DNA of 64,000 bases from Branchiostoma floridae (taxonomy: Eukaryota; Chordata; Leptocardii; Amphioxiformes; Branchiostomatidae). The position numbers and the translations under genes were made by a program. The stretch is taken from the NCBI RefSeq assembly GCF_000003815.2, contig NC_049981.1:21602091-21666090 (forward strand), read 5' to 3'. Positions within the stretch are counted from its first letter, which is position 1. Each line of letters opens with the position of its first letter. Below are positions 35,767 through 48,352 of this stretch, in pieces. The notes beneath the pieces are model-generated. The model did no database searches. It worked only from the letters and a program-made list of their open reading frames with translations, and was not told the origin of the DNA.

Positions 35767-37429
35767 TTCCACCAACTTTCAAGTTGAATATATAAAATAT
35801 ATAACGTAGTGGTTACCAGAACATTGCTAGATTTCAATTATGCAAATAGGGCCTCAAACGCTTATTCGTTTTGACTAAATAATAGGGCATCATATTTCCG
35901 TCATACGTAAGTTGACTATCACGGTATAAATTTAAACATTATTTTCATTGATTTATAAATGATTCGCTGCTACAAATTCGTAATAAAACAAGAAAGAATT
36001 CCATTGTTGCCTCGAAATTCAGTCCTCCAAAAATATGTGTCTCAATTTTTCATTCATTTTTCTAATATAATGCAACACGTACGTTTAATATCTTTCAAAG
36101 CCAACGATAATGCTGTCACAGAACAAGGCAATTCATCATGTGCATGAAAATATTATCTTAACGATGACAAGAAGTTCCTTGTATTTTAAGGTTTCCTTTC
36201 TTAGACGCTGGTCTATTGCAACAGCAAACTGGGGCCGACTAGACAGCAGATAAGACATTCGTATCACACGTACAGGGCTGCAAATCCAGCCTTAATTAAA
36301 AGATTATCTGGCATGACATCAACGCAAACTTTGTGCGCACCGTCCACAGATATAATCAACTGCCACTAATGACATTAGTCCCCGTAAATGCGATCTATAA
36401 CCGCCGGTCACGGGTCGATGCCGCGAGGCTTCCGTAATTAGAAAAATGAAGATGATGAATGCAATGCAAAGGTATACTCGACTCGACAAAATCTGAATTC
36501 AATTTATATGCATTTATTACGGATTAGAGTAGGGTATTACGGATTAGGAGTTGACTTTCTTCCTGTCATTGATCTATGACGATTCGCGTCTGATTGCCCT
36601 TAGAAGAGCCCAATTCTGTAGCTTGATTTATGTTAAAAGTCCTGTTGTAAAGCAATTTGGCATGTTTCAAAACCTGATACATGATAACCGTGCAGCCATT
36701 TCATACTTTTTTACTTCAAAATCTTCGCATAAGTATGTATATTTCAATGAATTTCCATCTAGAACTGCATATATCATATAAATCATCGAAACCGTAACAA
36801 GCCGCTGGGGAGCCCAAAATCTAATCATTTCGAGGTCGTATCAAAACATAGTTAACTACCAAATATACAGAGTCAATACACCCAAGCCTACTTTAAGTAC
36901 AGGGTAAGTAACTTAAAAGTTACCCTGTACAAGCTTGCACACATGTACTAACACTACCAATGACGTATTAACCTTCTCCTTGGCAAAGGTAACAACACTA
37001 CACAACATTTGATGTTTAAGCACACATAAGGCATACCTTGATGATAAAGATGAAGGTATACCTTTATGGACAAAAGCTTACATTTACGCATACTTTAAGG
37101 CGTGTTCAAGCGGGATTTCGTGCAGTGCAACAATGCATATAGCGGATATCGTCACTTCGACTGGGGATAAAAATTAATGATGCCTCTCCAGAGGTACGCG
37201 CCAACCCGTCTGGCCGCCACAGCGGTGCGACGTGTAAACTTTGTTTCTCGTTTACAAGTAAACTTTGTGAAGTACAAATATTGATTTGTTCTGCAGCGGC
37301 GACTGCACGTCTGGTGTGCCCCGTTATCAGTACATATCCTTCTGTGCCGCCCTCTCCGCTACTTAATAGAGACGTCCGTTGTTGGACGGTTATCTCTATC
37401 TTAATACTCAACGAAACACCGAATAGCAG
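35767..37429. other. Intergenic stretch with a small hairpin
   Basis: No exon-like frame. GTACAGGGTAAGTAACTT is mirrored by AAGTTACC and CCTGTAC at about 36898-36930, a short hairpin of unknown role. Confidence 0.35.
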
Positions 37430-37915
37430 TTACTCACGCAACTGGATATGATTCTGGAATCTTCAATGAAGGTTAGACCTCCAGGTAATAAGATACGTTA
37501 AAAGGCAGTTACTCCAGAAACTGGATTATGAGTTTGGAAACCGTCAGGCGTTTAAGGTAGTATTCACTACCTTTCGTTAGCCGACACTGAGCAAGATCTG
37601 TTGAAGAACAGTTTTTAACATAAAATATGAATAGGCAGATAAAGACAATTGATAGTCAAATAGGAAACAAAACTCAAAAGACAAGGTTAATGCTAATTAG
37701 CCAAGTGGCCTCTGTTGTTTGAGTACACAGACCTCATTTGTATTTGTTTTAACTGCTCTTTATCACGTCTTACTTTGCATGACTGAATAAAGGTACTGGA
37801 TGCTTCCTGAAACGTCTCATCATTTCCCATATCTTATCCAGTTGCTTTATTAGTAAATGCTATTTGTTGTAATCGTATTACCTGGATGTCTAATCTTCAG
37901 CGACTGTTCATCAAA
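37430..37915. repeat. Two diverged copies of the GCAGTTACTCAAGCAACTGG family
   Basis: GCAGTTACTCACGCAACTGG (near 37425) and GCAGTTACTCCAGAAACTGG (near 37506) form a direct pair. The other half, ATCTTATCCAGTTGCTTTAT then TTACCTGGATGTCTAATCTT, is at about 37830-37900. It is the same family as at 22035-22195. Confidence 0.55.
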
Positions 37916-38573
37916 ACAGATAAGACAGGATGTCACAAAATGCAAGGAATAAAACTACTGCACTTTTATTACTTGCTCCAGTATTCCAAGGAGGTTGCAG
38001 GAACTGCCACATGTTAGACGGCCCCAGCAGATGCAACTTTACTATTTGGAGTATTCTTCTCCTATGAGGACTTCCGTCCAAGGATGCAAGGGGTTCCTCC
38101 TATCCCTGATGACTCGTGTATAGCGGGTGCGCATGCCCGAACATGCCCTTAAGGCCTGCCACTGCCACTAGTTGAAGCTAGGTACTCCAGTAAGTCTAAC
38201 CTAAGAGGTATAACCACCGAAGTGCGCGGTTGATCTACATTGTACTGTTCTTGCTAGGGAGCAGGCGTTTTCTTGGATCTGACGCAAACGTATATTCTAC
38301 CCTCACCATTTACCTGCCGGGGGTTGCCCTTTGCTAACTGATAATCATGTGATCATTAGTTACTGTCAGACGCAGGCCAAAAAGCAATCTAGCCACGACT
38401 TGAACTTTTGGAAAAGGACCCGGACAATCGCTTACCGCTTTTGAAGGAAGACTAGCCAGGAAGCGATTACTTTATACAGATGAGCTGATAGATCCGCCTT
38501 GTCACCCTGCCCTTTAGCTAATTGCCCCTTAAGTAACACCTATTTGTAACTGTCCGTAACTGCCAGTAATGCT

Positions 38574-38990
38574 ATGCCTAGTCATGATATCCAATTACAC
38601 AGAGACGGTGGCCTCTGGTCTCTGCGCAATTGTGCTCGCTGGGCAACAGTTTTTCGTGGACGTTATCCCGCCAACATTTTCATTAACAATACATGTATGC
38701 TATTTATAAACCTGTATTGGTTTCTTGCCGTTTCTTCAAATTGCATCATGATATCAAATGCAATGATTGTGTCTTTTCTTCATGGTATCCAATTACATAG
38801 AGACGGTGCCCTCTGGTCTCCGCGCAATTGTGCCCGCTGGGCAACAGTTTTTCGTGGACGTCATTCCACCAAGATTAGATATTTTTCACTAAAATATGTT
38901 ATCTATATACTTGTATATTGTTCTGTCTGGTCTCTGTGCAATTGTGCTCGCTTGGCAACAGTTTCGTGGACGTCATTCCACCGTGAAGAT
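38574..38990 (+). repeat. Tandem repeat, three units (198 and ~130 bp spacing)
   Basis: CTCTGGTCTC(T/C)GCGCAATTGTG and GGGCAACAGTTTTTCGTGGA recur at about 38610, 38808 and (shorter) 38930. A 139-codon frame stays open over all three because the spacings are multiples of three. The repeated peptide CARWATVF has no known domain, so it is not called as a gene. Confidence 0.8.
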
Positions 38991-39284
38991 TAGATGTTTT
39001 TCACTAACAGCTGAATGATCTTTATTCCATGTTCCTGTCCATATGGGCTAAATGCAACAATGCGATTGTGTTACAATGGAAATTAAAGGCTATTACGTGG
39101 ATTATCACATGTAGTGTTACAAGTGAACGATTACATACACAATACATCTGGAGGTATGCTATCACCATATCTTTCGCTTACATGCCTCCTCCCTTTTACA
39201 ATATGTTATCTATATACTTGTATATTTTTTCTGTCGTGTTTCTTACCGTTTCTTCAAATTGGAGTCAGCTTTCTATTTTTAGGG

Positions 39285-39830
39285 CCAAATGACCTGCAAT
39301 GTGGTATTGATTCTGAGTTAGAGTGGGGAACCCCTAGCCTCCTAAGAGTGGCCGGAGCAAATACAATATCCCGACATAGGAACCTGGCCCATATGATGGA
39401 AATGGCGAATCAACACTCCCACAGAATAAACTAGAAGGATACGAAGGAGGCTGGGAGAACCTATAGCCATTTTTTTCTTCATTTTTCTAAAACTTACTCT
39501 TGAAATACTTTCATTTTCAGACGTAAATGTATGTATTGGGTAAGCGCCTAAGTCTATACTTCGGTATTCAAACCAAATCACCTGAGAATCGGTATATTAA
39601 CGTATGGGCGTGTTGGACTTCTGTCATACAAAACTTCAAAACAACTTTATTTCGGATTCTTGGCTATTTTAGACTAAAATTGTACAAATAAAATATCAAA
39701 ATCCTGTGCCCTAACAGTATTGCCATATGGCCTGAACTTATGTGATATTTTGCACTTGTAAGTCTGTGATGTAGGTATCACACGTGACTCGGTGAGCAGT
39801 GGATCATAAGTTGCAGCAAGTCTATGGTGT
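39285..39830 (+). repeat. Diverged relatives of the 163-bp satellite plus a MITE remnant
   Basis: Phrases such as CCAAATGACCTG, GGTATTCAAACCAAATCACC and CAAAACAACTTTATTTCGG followed by TTTTAGACTAAAATTG echo the satellite of the palindrome core (8230-8812). The end, 39776-39832, matches the interior of the MITE at 35577-35759. Confidence 0.45.
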
Positions 39831-41214
39831 CCACTGTCTCTGTTAAGGGTTAAAGCTCTGATAAAGATGGCTTCTTTAATCCTTCTGGCCAAAACCTTTG
39901 GCTCGGTGTGCAGGATTCTCACTTCGTCCAGAGTGACCGAATATCCAAAGTCACGTGGTTCCCCATCACGTGGGCGACCAGGTGCAGCCAAGTTTGTAGC
40001 TAAACATGAAATATTACCTTGACGGCAAACATTTTTTTTTCAAGACAATCCCCGGTAACTTCATGTCCGCATGCCAATATATTTTGAACCCTGGAGTTCC
40101 GTAGATAACACCAAGTCATTATTCACAAAGCACCCGCATCAGTACCAACTCCTGACACTATCAAATAACAGAGCGTTCGTGCTAGACAACTTTGAGAGAA
40201 ATATCTCATTCTCTTACTCAACTCCTCTTGCTCCCGGGAGGAGCGTGGCGCCCCGGCATACTGATCTTCAGTCAGTTCTGTTCCTATTGTCTCCCAGGCT
40301 GCGGCGATGGTGATAGACAACTTTGAGAGAAATATAAATTTAGATGCGTAAATATCAATTTGTTTATCAAGAATAAGTCAAAGGCATTGATGTCTAAATT
40401 GCAAGATTTGGTATGGGTTTGCAAACTTAGAGATCACAAAGACACCAAACACAAGAGTACGTATAACCGCTGATTGAGGTCTTCCATAAAACATTACCCA
40501 GCATACAACTATTAATCGATTTATCAAAGTAATGTCGTCAATAGCAGCGAATAATCGATTAATGTAACTTTTTTTATAGCGTCAGCAAACTCACATAATG
40601 AATTAGTTGATTCTGTATTAAAACCGTTTCCGTGGCGTACTCTTTGCCATTCTACATGGTGTACTTTCTCTTCATGCTATGTGATGTATGCTGCTCCCTT
40701 CCTGTCCCTGACGGGGGCTTTGGTACCCCTTGCGACTGTCCGTTTGACGTGGAAGTCTTATCGCTTTTCGGGATCTCGCAAATAGCGTCAACGCTAAATG
40801 ACAGCGTGAGGGATTCCCGCAGTAGCGCCATTAGGAGGCTGCATGCAGGTGATTACTGCTGAGGTATGCATCATTCTATCGGCTGCAGGACGCTCCAGCG
40901 ACCAGCACAACACAGTTTGGTGGCAACTTTCGATCAACTTGTCGGCGGAATGAGGCATGACTTCCCCCCAGGGACACAAGTTAAGACAGATACGTGAGAA
41001 GGACGCAAAGCAATCGGAAAATTAGGCCGTTATAGTCACCAATTTGTTGTCTTCATTTGTGCTGTCTGCGGTGGATGGCTGCGGAGATAAAGCCATAATG
41101 CCGGCGGCTTTATGGTATACATTGTTATTTTACGTTTTCTTCGAAAAAGGATGTTAAAACTGCTCAAGTAATGAAGTCCCATGCTGTTTTGCGTATGAAC
41201 ACTTCATACTCCGT
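39831..41214. other. Intergenic stretch with an 18-bp direct repeat
   Basis: AACTTTGAGAGAAATAT occurs at about 40189 and 40319. No gene was recognised; short frames overlap on both strands. Confidence 0.35.
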
Positions 41215-41690
41215 GCAGATCCGCGGTGGAATAAGATAGTACGAAAGCTGGTCAAGGAGTATTGCAGACCAGAGGAGGTCAGCCGCCTCCTTTGCCAGCT
41301 TTGAAACTATCTTATGCCACCGGGAATCTGCTTGGAGATTATGAAAACTTTTTTTTCACCTGCTCAGCTTTTAGGTCCATTTCCACATTTCAGAAAGAAA
41401 AAAAAACGTCTGAAAGAAAACAAGCTGCTGCATTTTTGCCAAATGTGACAGGGGTGTTATGAAAACTACCCTAAGCAGATCCGCTGTGGCAAAGGATAGT
41501 ACCAAAGCTGGCCAAGGAGTATAGCTGACCAGAGAAGGTCAGTCGCCTTCTTGGCCAGCTTTGAAACTGCTCGGAGATTATAAAAACCTGCTCAGCTTTG
41601 AGGCACATTATCATATTTCAGAAATAAGAAGAAAATAAGTCAGAAAGAAAACCGGCTACTGCAATTTAAAAAAGCCACAATTCAGTACCA
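41215..41690 (+). repeat. Tandem pair of hairpin-containing repeats (257-bp spacing)
   Basis: GCAGATCCGCGGTGG (41215) and GCAGATCCGCTGTGG (41472) each start a unit. In both, AAGCTGG(T/C)CAAGGAGTAT is answered by an inverse-related GCCAGCTTTGAAACT, giving a stem. A third copy lies at 62606-62715. Non-coding, probably a MITE family. Confidence 0.75.
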
Positions 41691-42810
41691 CTTACTCTCT
41701 GTCCCAACGACAAGACTCCAAAATTGGGAGAAGGAACATAAAAAAGAGAGCACACCACAACTACCCTGCGGAAGTGTACCGTCTTATCATCGATTAGTAC
41801 TGTACGTCTTAACTTATCGATTTACTCAAGCTACCTTGGCAACAGAAGTAATAATGTAAAAGGAAAAAATCAAACCGGGTTCGGTATCGTTCCGTTGGAT
41901 TTCTCATGTGGATTTCCTGGAAGAGCCGAAGTCATATATCAGATTGTTTCTTGCTTTTCTAATGCGCGTTGGTTTCAGGATAAGTTTGCTCCATTCGGAG
42001 ACAGATTGGAAATCACTCTTATTTCGCACTTCAACTACATCCCCGCTACAAATTAGTCTGTTTGATAAATCGTGAGTCATATTTCAACAGGGGCATGTTT
42101 TATCAGAAGAAAATAAGAGGGCACATTTGCAAGCAAATATAGCACATTTCACTCCATCGCCCTCCCCATGCAAGAAATGAGTGTTTTATACGAACGTTTT
42201 GCAGAAATTGAACAATTCATTTCTACCCATTGATATCATTACAATATCAACCCACTCCAAATGAAATTTTCTGAATTAGAAACCCCATGACTCTCTCACG
42301 TTACCCTCACCCCATCTCTAGTACAGTATAAGGTCTACTCCCATAGCGAATTCCACGTCATCTGGCTTTAAATACTCATATGATGACATAGAAATCCAAA
42401 ATATACTTTTTATCCATAGATAGCGAAAAAAATTAGTCATTTTAAAGCAGCATAAAGAAAAGGTACTTTGCACACTCGCCAATGTAACACAATGACACAT
42501 TCATTTGAATATCCACCAAAGAATTTCGGCACCACGCCAAATTGCAACCAAACGTTCCTAAAAAGTATACTACAGAAGGAAGGATGTGGTCGATACATCA
42601 ACTTGCACAGGATTTGTGTTTTGGGGACATGATCGATCTGTGTCGGTCTCTCGTCATTTTTCATGGCTTACAAACCCTGGTGGCGATACCGACACACGTG
42701 CCCGGCAGACACAAGTATGGAGATATCCGTGACCAGAAGGCGGCAGACTTTTGTGGGGCGTGAGGATGATGAATGATGTAGAAAATGGGTAGAGTAGTTC
42801 CTAGAGGAAA
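41691..42810. other. Intergenic stretch, nothing recognised
   Basis: AT-rich, with overlapping short frames on both strands near 42.5-42.9 kb that are not protein-like. Confidence 0.4.
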
Positions 42811-43097
42811 TACTGTAAATGCAGAAACTTTCGCGGTGGTTTTGTATTCGAGGTTTTCGCTGAATCGTGAACTTAAAGTCAACTTTAAGGCGAATATTAA
42901 TGATACAGTATGCGACTACAGTATAGTACTGTAAATATTTCATTTCATTTATTTCGTTTTACCAGGGTTACATCACTCAGGCCTTGTGATGTGTTCGCGT
43001 GATAAGTTCGCGTGATGACGCTACCGCGAATGCAAAACCACTCCATTTTCCCGCTGCCGCGAAATTAAATCCCGCGAACTTCAATGTATTTACAGTA
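42811..43097. mobile_element. MITE ending TACTGTAAAT with CGCGAA-rich arms
   Basis: The left end TACTGTAAATGCAGAAACTT then TCGCGGTGGTTTTG. The inverse of the right end reads TACTGTAAATACATTGAAGT then TCGCGGGATTTAATTTCGCG. Termini match over 10 bases and then share TTCGCGG and TTTCGCG phrases. A second ACTGTAAATATTTCATTTCA at 42930 may mark a nested element. Non-coding. Confidence 0.6.
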
Positions 43098-43098
43098 A

Positions 43099-43809
43099 AC
43101 GGACTGTCTCCTGGCTCAACCCTGCCGTGAATGCCAATCAGTTTGGAAATTTATTCAAAAACCGCCTGATAGACACATTTCTCTCTGGCTGGAGACAAGA
43201 AATAAGAAGTCTAAGCAAACTTAGTACTTATTGCAGAATCAAAAAAAGATTTCTGTCTTGAAAATTACCTTTCAACTGTTCAAAACAAATCCTTTAGAAA
43301 TAGCATTACGAAACTAAGAATTAGTGCCCACTCCCTACAAATCGAAAAGGGTAGACATCACAACACACCAGCCAGTGAGAGACTGTGTCCAACATGCCAT
43401 GATGATATTGAAAATGAATCCCACTTTATAATGGATTGTCCAACTTATGATATAGAGAGACAAAAAATGTTACAGTCTATTAAATGCAAATCTGATACTA
43501 TGTTACCACCTACCAAGACAGAAATGTTCAATATGTTACTATCATGTCCTGCTGATATATCTGCCTATGTCGGTCAATTTATATATAACTCATTTAAAAA
43601 ACGTGACAATATTATACTATCATGAACCAGCACATAATGATAGCCTGATTGTAAATATTATATACCATGTGTAAAATAGATTAGTCTCTTAGATTTTTAG
43701 ATACTAGTAACTCATGTAGTGTTCTGTTCTGTATGTATTGTATGTACAAGTTGCCAAACACTGTATCCTCTACAGTTGTCGTGCAATAAAGTTCTTCTTC
43801 TTCTTCTGT
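43099..43809 (+). pseudogene. LINE 3' end with frameshifted polymerase C-terminus
   Basis: From 43099 a frame reads WLNPAVNANQFGNLFKNRLI and LSGWRQEIRSLSKLSTYCRI, then meets a 7-A run (about 43241-43247) after which the coding sense continues in another frame. That frame contains LRISAHSLQIEKGRHHN, ERLCPTCHDDIENESHFIMD and CPTYDIERQKML, ending at a TGA at 43623-43625. 'C..C.....IE.E.HF...CP.Y...R' is a typical LINE C-terminal knuckle. The 3' untranslated part ends GCAATAAAGTTC(TTC)n at about 43785-43809, a microsatellite tail. The copy is 5'-truncated and abuts the MITE at 42811-43097. Confidence 0.75.
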
Positions 43810-46182
43810 AATATGCATATGCAGAACTGTTCTAATTCGTTCCATTTCCAACGAGAAATGAAATCTAGCACTTAATTTGTAGTGTTTGATTTCGGGCATT
43901 GACATTCTAGATTTCCATGTCATGCCGCTACGTTGCAGCCATTACAGGAAAATAAATCTAACTCTCCTTACGTTCTTTTTCCATTTTCCGCGACAAATAG
44001 AATAATGCTAGCGCTGCTAATGCGTATCGATGATAACCTTTTCAATAATGTTATTGGTAGTTTTACTACTCACGTATAAAGTCTAAACCTAACTGTTTTA
44101 CGTGGTGGATAATGGGAAAGAATCATGCGCACTTTCCTAGTGAAAATACATGTACCAGATGTTAATACACGCCCGCGGAAGCATAATGCTTTCCGGCATA
44201 AGACGAAATTATTTTCCAGGCGTATCAAATATTACCTAGGATTACCTTAGTTTTTTTTGCAACTTAAATACGCACAGACTTGCTTAGAACTCGTTCAAGG
44301 ACTGCCTTGTCAAGTATACGTTAAACGTTTTGTATGATGTTCTAATTTCGAACTTGGTGATAACACAGATGTAATGTACGTCGCAGTGCAATCGTCTTCT
44401 ACTAGTTCGGGGGCTTGTATCTAGTAGTACATTCATTATGCGTCTTCACTACATTACATGAAAATACAGAAAATAAAGATTAAGTTAGAATAAAGTAATC
44501 TTAGTATACTGTACATATGTTTAATGGACGTCTAAGTTCTAACAGCTCATACATTGGGCGGATAAATTATAAAACATGATCCACGTATGTGATATAATTG
44601 TCCGCCGCTATCTCCGTGCACAGTTTCCAACTTGTTATTTCATTGCCTTGAAGTGGTCTTGTGACCTTGCTTTGAACAATCTCGCAATCTCTCAAAAAAT
44701 GACACTTAGTCTATAAATGCGTCTTTTAAAACCCAAAATGCGACAAAAATTAATATCTTATCACGAATATTTATCTACATCATTGTATAGAATACATTGG
44801 TTTGTGCATTATATTGAACAATTTTCCTTTGGAATAGGAATGCAATTAGTAAATAGATGTCTTCCTAGTACAGAGCATACTCCAAATTACCATACATACT
44901 AACCAAAAACTGAAGAACCTTTGGTGCTAGAATAGCCCCAGTCTGCTGAACCCTACAGCCGGGACAGTATCGCAGGATCTACCTTAGATAAAACACCTGG
45001 CGGAAAGGACATTTTCAATCCCAGTAGCCATAAAAATAAGTTTTATGTAGCTTTCATGATAACAATATGTGTCATAAAATCGTTAATGCGACTGTAAGTA
45101 GGTCACATACTAGAATACTGGACATGGTCACTGCTGCTAACTCTGGACCCAGCTAACTTCTCATGCATATATCATTCATTCAGTTCATAACTAATAACTT
45201 ATACAGCCTGCTAGAGGCGAACATGAAAAAGTTACATATTTCTAACATTCAGATTACAATTGTGGTCACCTTGTTATTTATATATGTTTTCATGTATGCC
45301 AAAAAGCAGTTACTCAAGCAACTGGATATGATTTTAGAAACGGTCAAACGTTTCGACTAGCATCTACATCCACAAGTTTTCATGTAATTGATAATTCATC
45401 TGCTGTGCTTTTACACAGTCCTGGTTTCTGCCAAATAGCAAACTTCGAAATAAGCTAATGGCATACAGATCTACCTAGATGCGTGTAAACGACTACATAG
45501 TGCCAATCAAATTATCGTATGATCAAATGATGTCCAAAACGGGTCGGTCATTACAGATGGATCCTACTTTGAGAGAGAAAGGAAGACACACGGCCGTGCC
45601 CTGACCTGAGAGTCATAGAACAGCCGATGAATAAACGCATAACAAGCGTCCCTCTCCTTTGCAAGGTCATGTACAATACATCACAGGCTTTAATCGGCGC
45701 AGGAAGGAAGTATTCCAAAGAGAACTACTGAATTGTGACAGTGATGGTGGAGACGCTGGATTATAGCCCATGAAATTGTGGCTACTCTAGATTGGATTGG
45801 GTTCCATTCCGGTGAACCCTCTCAATCTCGTCATCCCATCACATCCCGGTGATGTGGTGCCGTACGAACACATATCCGCTATTAACATGGATAAAATCAA
45901 TTTTCTCTTAAGTTTTTATGAATTATCCATAACGCAGAAATGCTCTAAAGTAGAATATGATTATATGGAACTGATCATGCTACCATAAACATAAGGATAG
46001 AATACACTTTTTTCCTGAGTAACATGATTGTAGATGGGTGATTATGCTGGAAATGGATGTACTTTATTACTATGTGTTTTTAAATTGCGAATGTTTATGA
46101 TATTACAGAACCCCAGACAATAAGCTGTGCAACATAACATTTCAGCACATATTTCAGGTTATCCCTCTACCCACAGATGGCG
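43810..46182. other. Intergenic stretch with one dispersed repeat copy
   Basis: No gene recognised. At 45290-45362, GCCAAAAAGCAGTTACTCAA then GCAACTGGATATGATTTTAG is a copy of the hairpin family seen at 22035-22195; the 65-codon frame there is repeat-derived. Confidence 0.45.
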
Positions 46183-46463
46183 GGGTCATGTGGTGTAACG
46201 GGAGAGCGTTCGGCTCGGAACCAAGTGCTCCCGGGTCCGAATCCTGTCATGTCACCGATCTTGTGCCCTTGCGATATTTACTTCTGTACTACCTTTCTCA
46301 CTCCACCCAGGTGTAAAAACGGGTACCTGACGGGTACCTGGGTTGGGGAGGTAAAGGGCGAGGGTTGGGTTCCGTCTCCCGATACCGTGTCCTAGACACA
46401 GTGGATAATAACTCAGCGCCCCTATGGCCGCAAAAAGGTTATAGAACTACCTTTAACTTCTGT
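46183..46463 (+). mobile_element. tRNA-derived SINE
   Basis: The head has an A-box match TGGTGTAACGGG and a B-box-like GGGTCCGAATCC about 45 bases on, with GAGCGTTCGGCTCGGAACC between. The body carries TTGTGCCCTTGCGA, CTCACTCCACCCAGGTGTAA and GGGTACCTGACGGGTACCTG. It ends near TATAGAACTACC. It is the same family as the SINE at 50289-50495. The B box has a C for the usual second T, so it is probably transcriptionally weak. Confidence 0.75.
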
Positions 46464-48229
46464 CTGTCCTACATTTTCCTCGTCTAGCTGAAAGCATATA
46501 GATAAGAATATTTGAAAAAAAAACTACATATGGTTAATTTTTATTCTAGTCGGCATTAGTGGTAACGCTTCACGAGATCCAGCTACTGTATGCACCTATG
46601 TAAATATGTCAAATTAGGTAAGAAGTTACTACAGAAGTCTTGCCATGTCATTTCGTCAGAATTCTTTTTTAACTGATACTTTTTTGAAAGCGGTTTGTAA
46701 CTCCGTGAAATAGACGACGCTATCGTATTCAAATACTGAAAAAATATAGAACTTTGCATTTTTGTACTTGATTTGTTATTTAAGGGGATCCCCACAAAAG
46801 AACAAACAAACAAACATACAATTCTTTAAAAACAATGTACACCGCTATACACTTCTATCTCCATATCTCTCCAACTCGGTTCAGTGCCTAGAAGTGACCA
46901 ACACTCGCCTTGCATTGAGCAACATTGTTTTAAAACAACTAGGATTCAATTGTATCTGCGTCTCCCTGGTAGGAACGATCTCAATATAACATGTTTTATG
47001 ACGGTAAATCCCGGCCTGTCGCCGGGAGATTGTGGGTACGAGTTCCGGCTCAAGCGCCGCGTCATTAATGTGTTTTATACATGATCTTAAACAGGACATG
47101 AGTTGTGGTTGTTAGACTATTATGTTGGCGCCGCTGCAAAATGCCATTACGCCGAAGATCTATTGTTATTGTTATCACTGACAACGGCTTCATTCTGTAA
47201 AATCAACGGTATTCAGGTACTACTGCTTGGGGGTAACTCTACAATGTTGATTTAACGACTCAAGATTGAAAGGTTGAAAAGATTTGAAAGGTTGAACTAG
47301 ACTACCAGGTTGTTCGAAATAACCTATGCGTGCTATCTAGATATACATTTTAATGTTGCTTGGCGAGAAAAAAAGTCTTTTAAAAACATGTTCAGATTAA
47401 GACATCTGCATAGTGGCAATTGCCATGTCTAATTGCGACGTTATTACCATTTTTGATCATGATCATCTTCGCCGCATGTCCACCTATTTTCAGTTACTTC
47501 CGTTGTTTGTAACATGTTGAACTACCATTAATATATTATTACACATACAGTTTTGAAAACATGAATTAGAGTGAAAGCTTGGTTCATGTCCGTTTGTGTT
47601 TGTCGCTTCTGTTCCTTCACGAGCCTCTTTCAGCATGATAACCTCCTTGCTTTCAGGAAGCCAGAGTTTGGGCCATGCGTATATCTGTTGGTCGACTGTT
47701 CCCGGCATTGGGTCCATGGTAGTCTATGGACCTTCTGAGGGTCTCTCGCTGAGGTTCAATTTTTTCTTTAAATCAATCTACACCCTATTCACTTGACAGG
47801 GAAATTCTTGTAAAGCCCCGGCCTTGAACAATCCAGAGTTGTAAATCTCATATTGTTGAGCTTTGCGGTTGGACCGATTACGCGCGCGCGTTAATTGACG
47901 CTTATTACCGAGCAGAACGTGCCTTGCATGTGCCAGCGCCATCTATTATTGCCAGGGTTCTAGAGGTCATGGTCATGTTTTTAATGAGACAATGCTTTGT
48001 TTGGCAGCTTCTGAGATATACAGTCAACATACGGTGGAACGTAAGTCGTTTTTAAACTATAGTTGGGTTGGTATAATTGAATCCGGTGAAACGTACCCTC
48101 CTGTACATGGAATCTATTTCCGCCTGACATCAAGACACTGTGTAAACTGCCCAGTCTTAAACAAGCTATCTCAGACATTATTTCCTAGACCTTTGGTCTC
48201 GAGCTTTTTACAATGTTGTAGGCGTGTTC

Positions 48230-48352
48230 TTATTGTCAATATTCTGATTGTTGAAACTCTGATCGTATTGTTGTACTCTGTATTTTCTTAATGTATGTAG
48301 TTTGATAATGTTGTGAACCTTGGAAGATTAGCCTAATCGAGCTAAATGAAAT
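48230..48352 (+). repeat. Possible LINE 3' tail
   Basis: TTGTTGTACTCTGTATTTTC, then CCTTGGAAGATTAGCCTAAT and a closing AAATGAAATGAAAT resemble the 3' untranslated end of a LINE with a short tail repeat. No coding part precedes it. Confidence 0.35.

Noticed and set aside
46183-46260. Functional tRNA gene
   Set aside because: A and B boxes are present but the acceptor and T stems do not pair well, and the SINE body follows directly.
47881-47890. CG-repeat as a CpG-island promoter
   Set aside because: Only a short alternating run; the surroundings are AT-rich.
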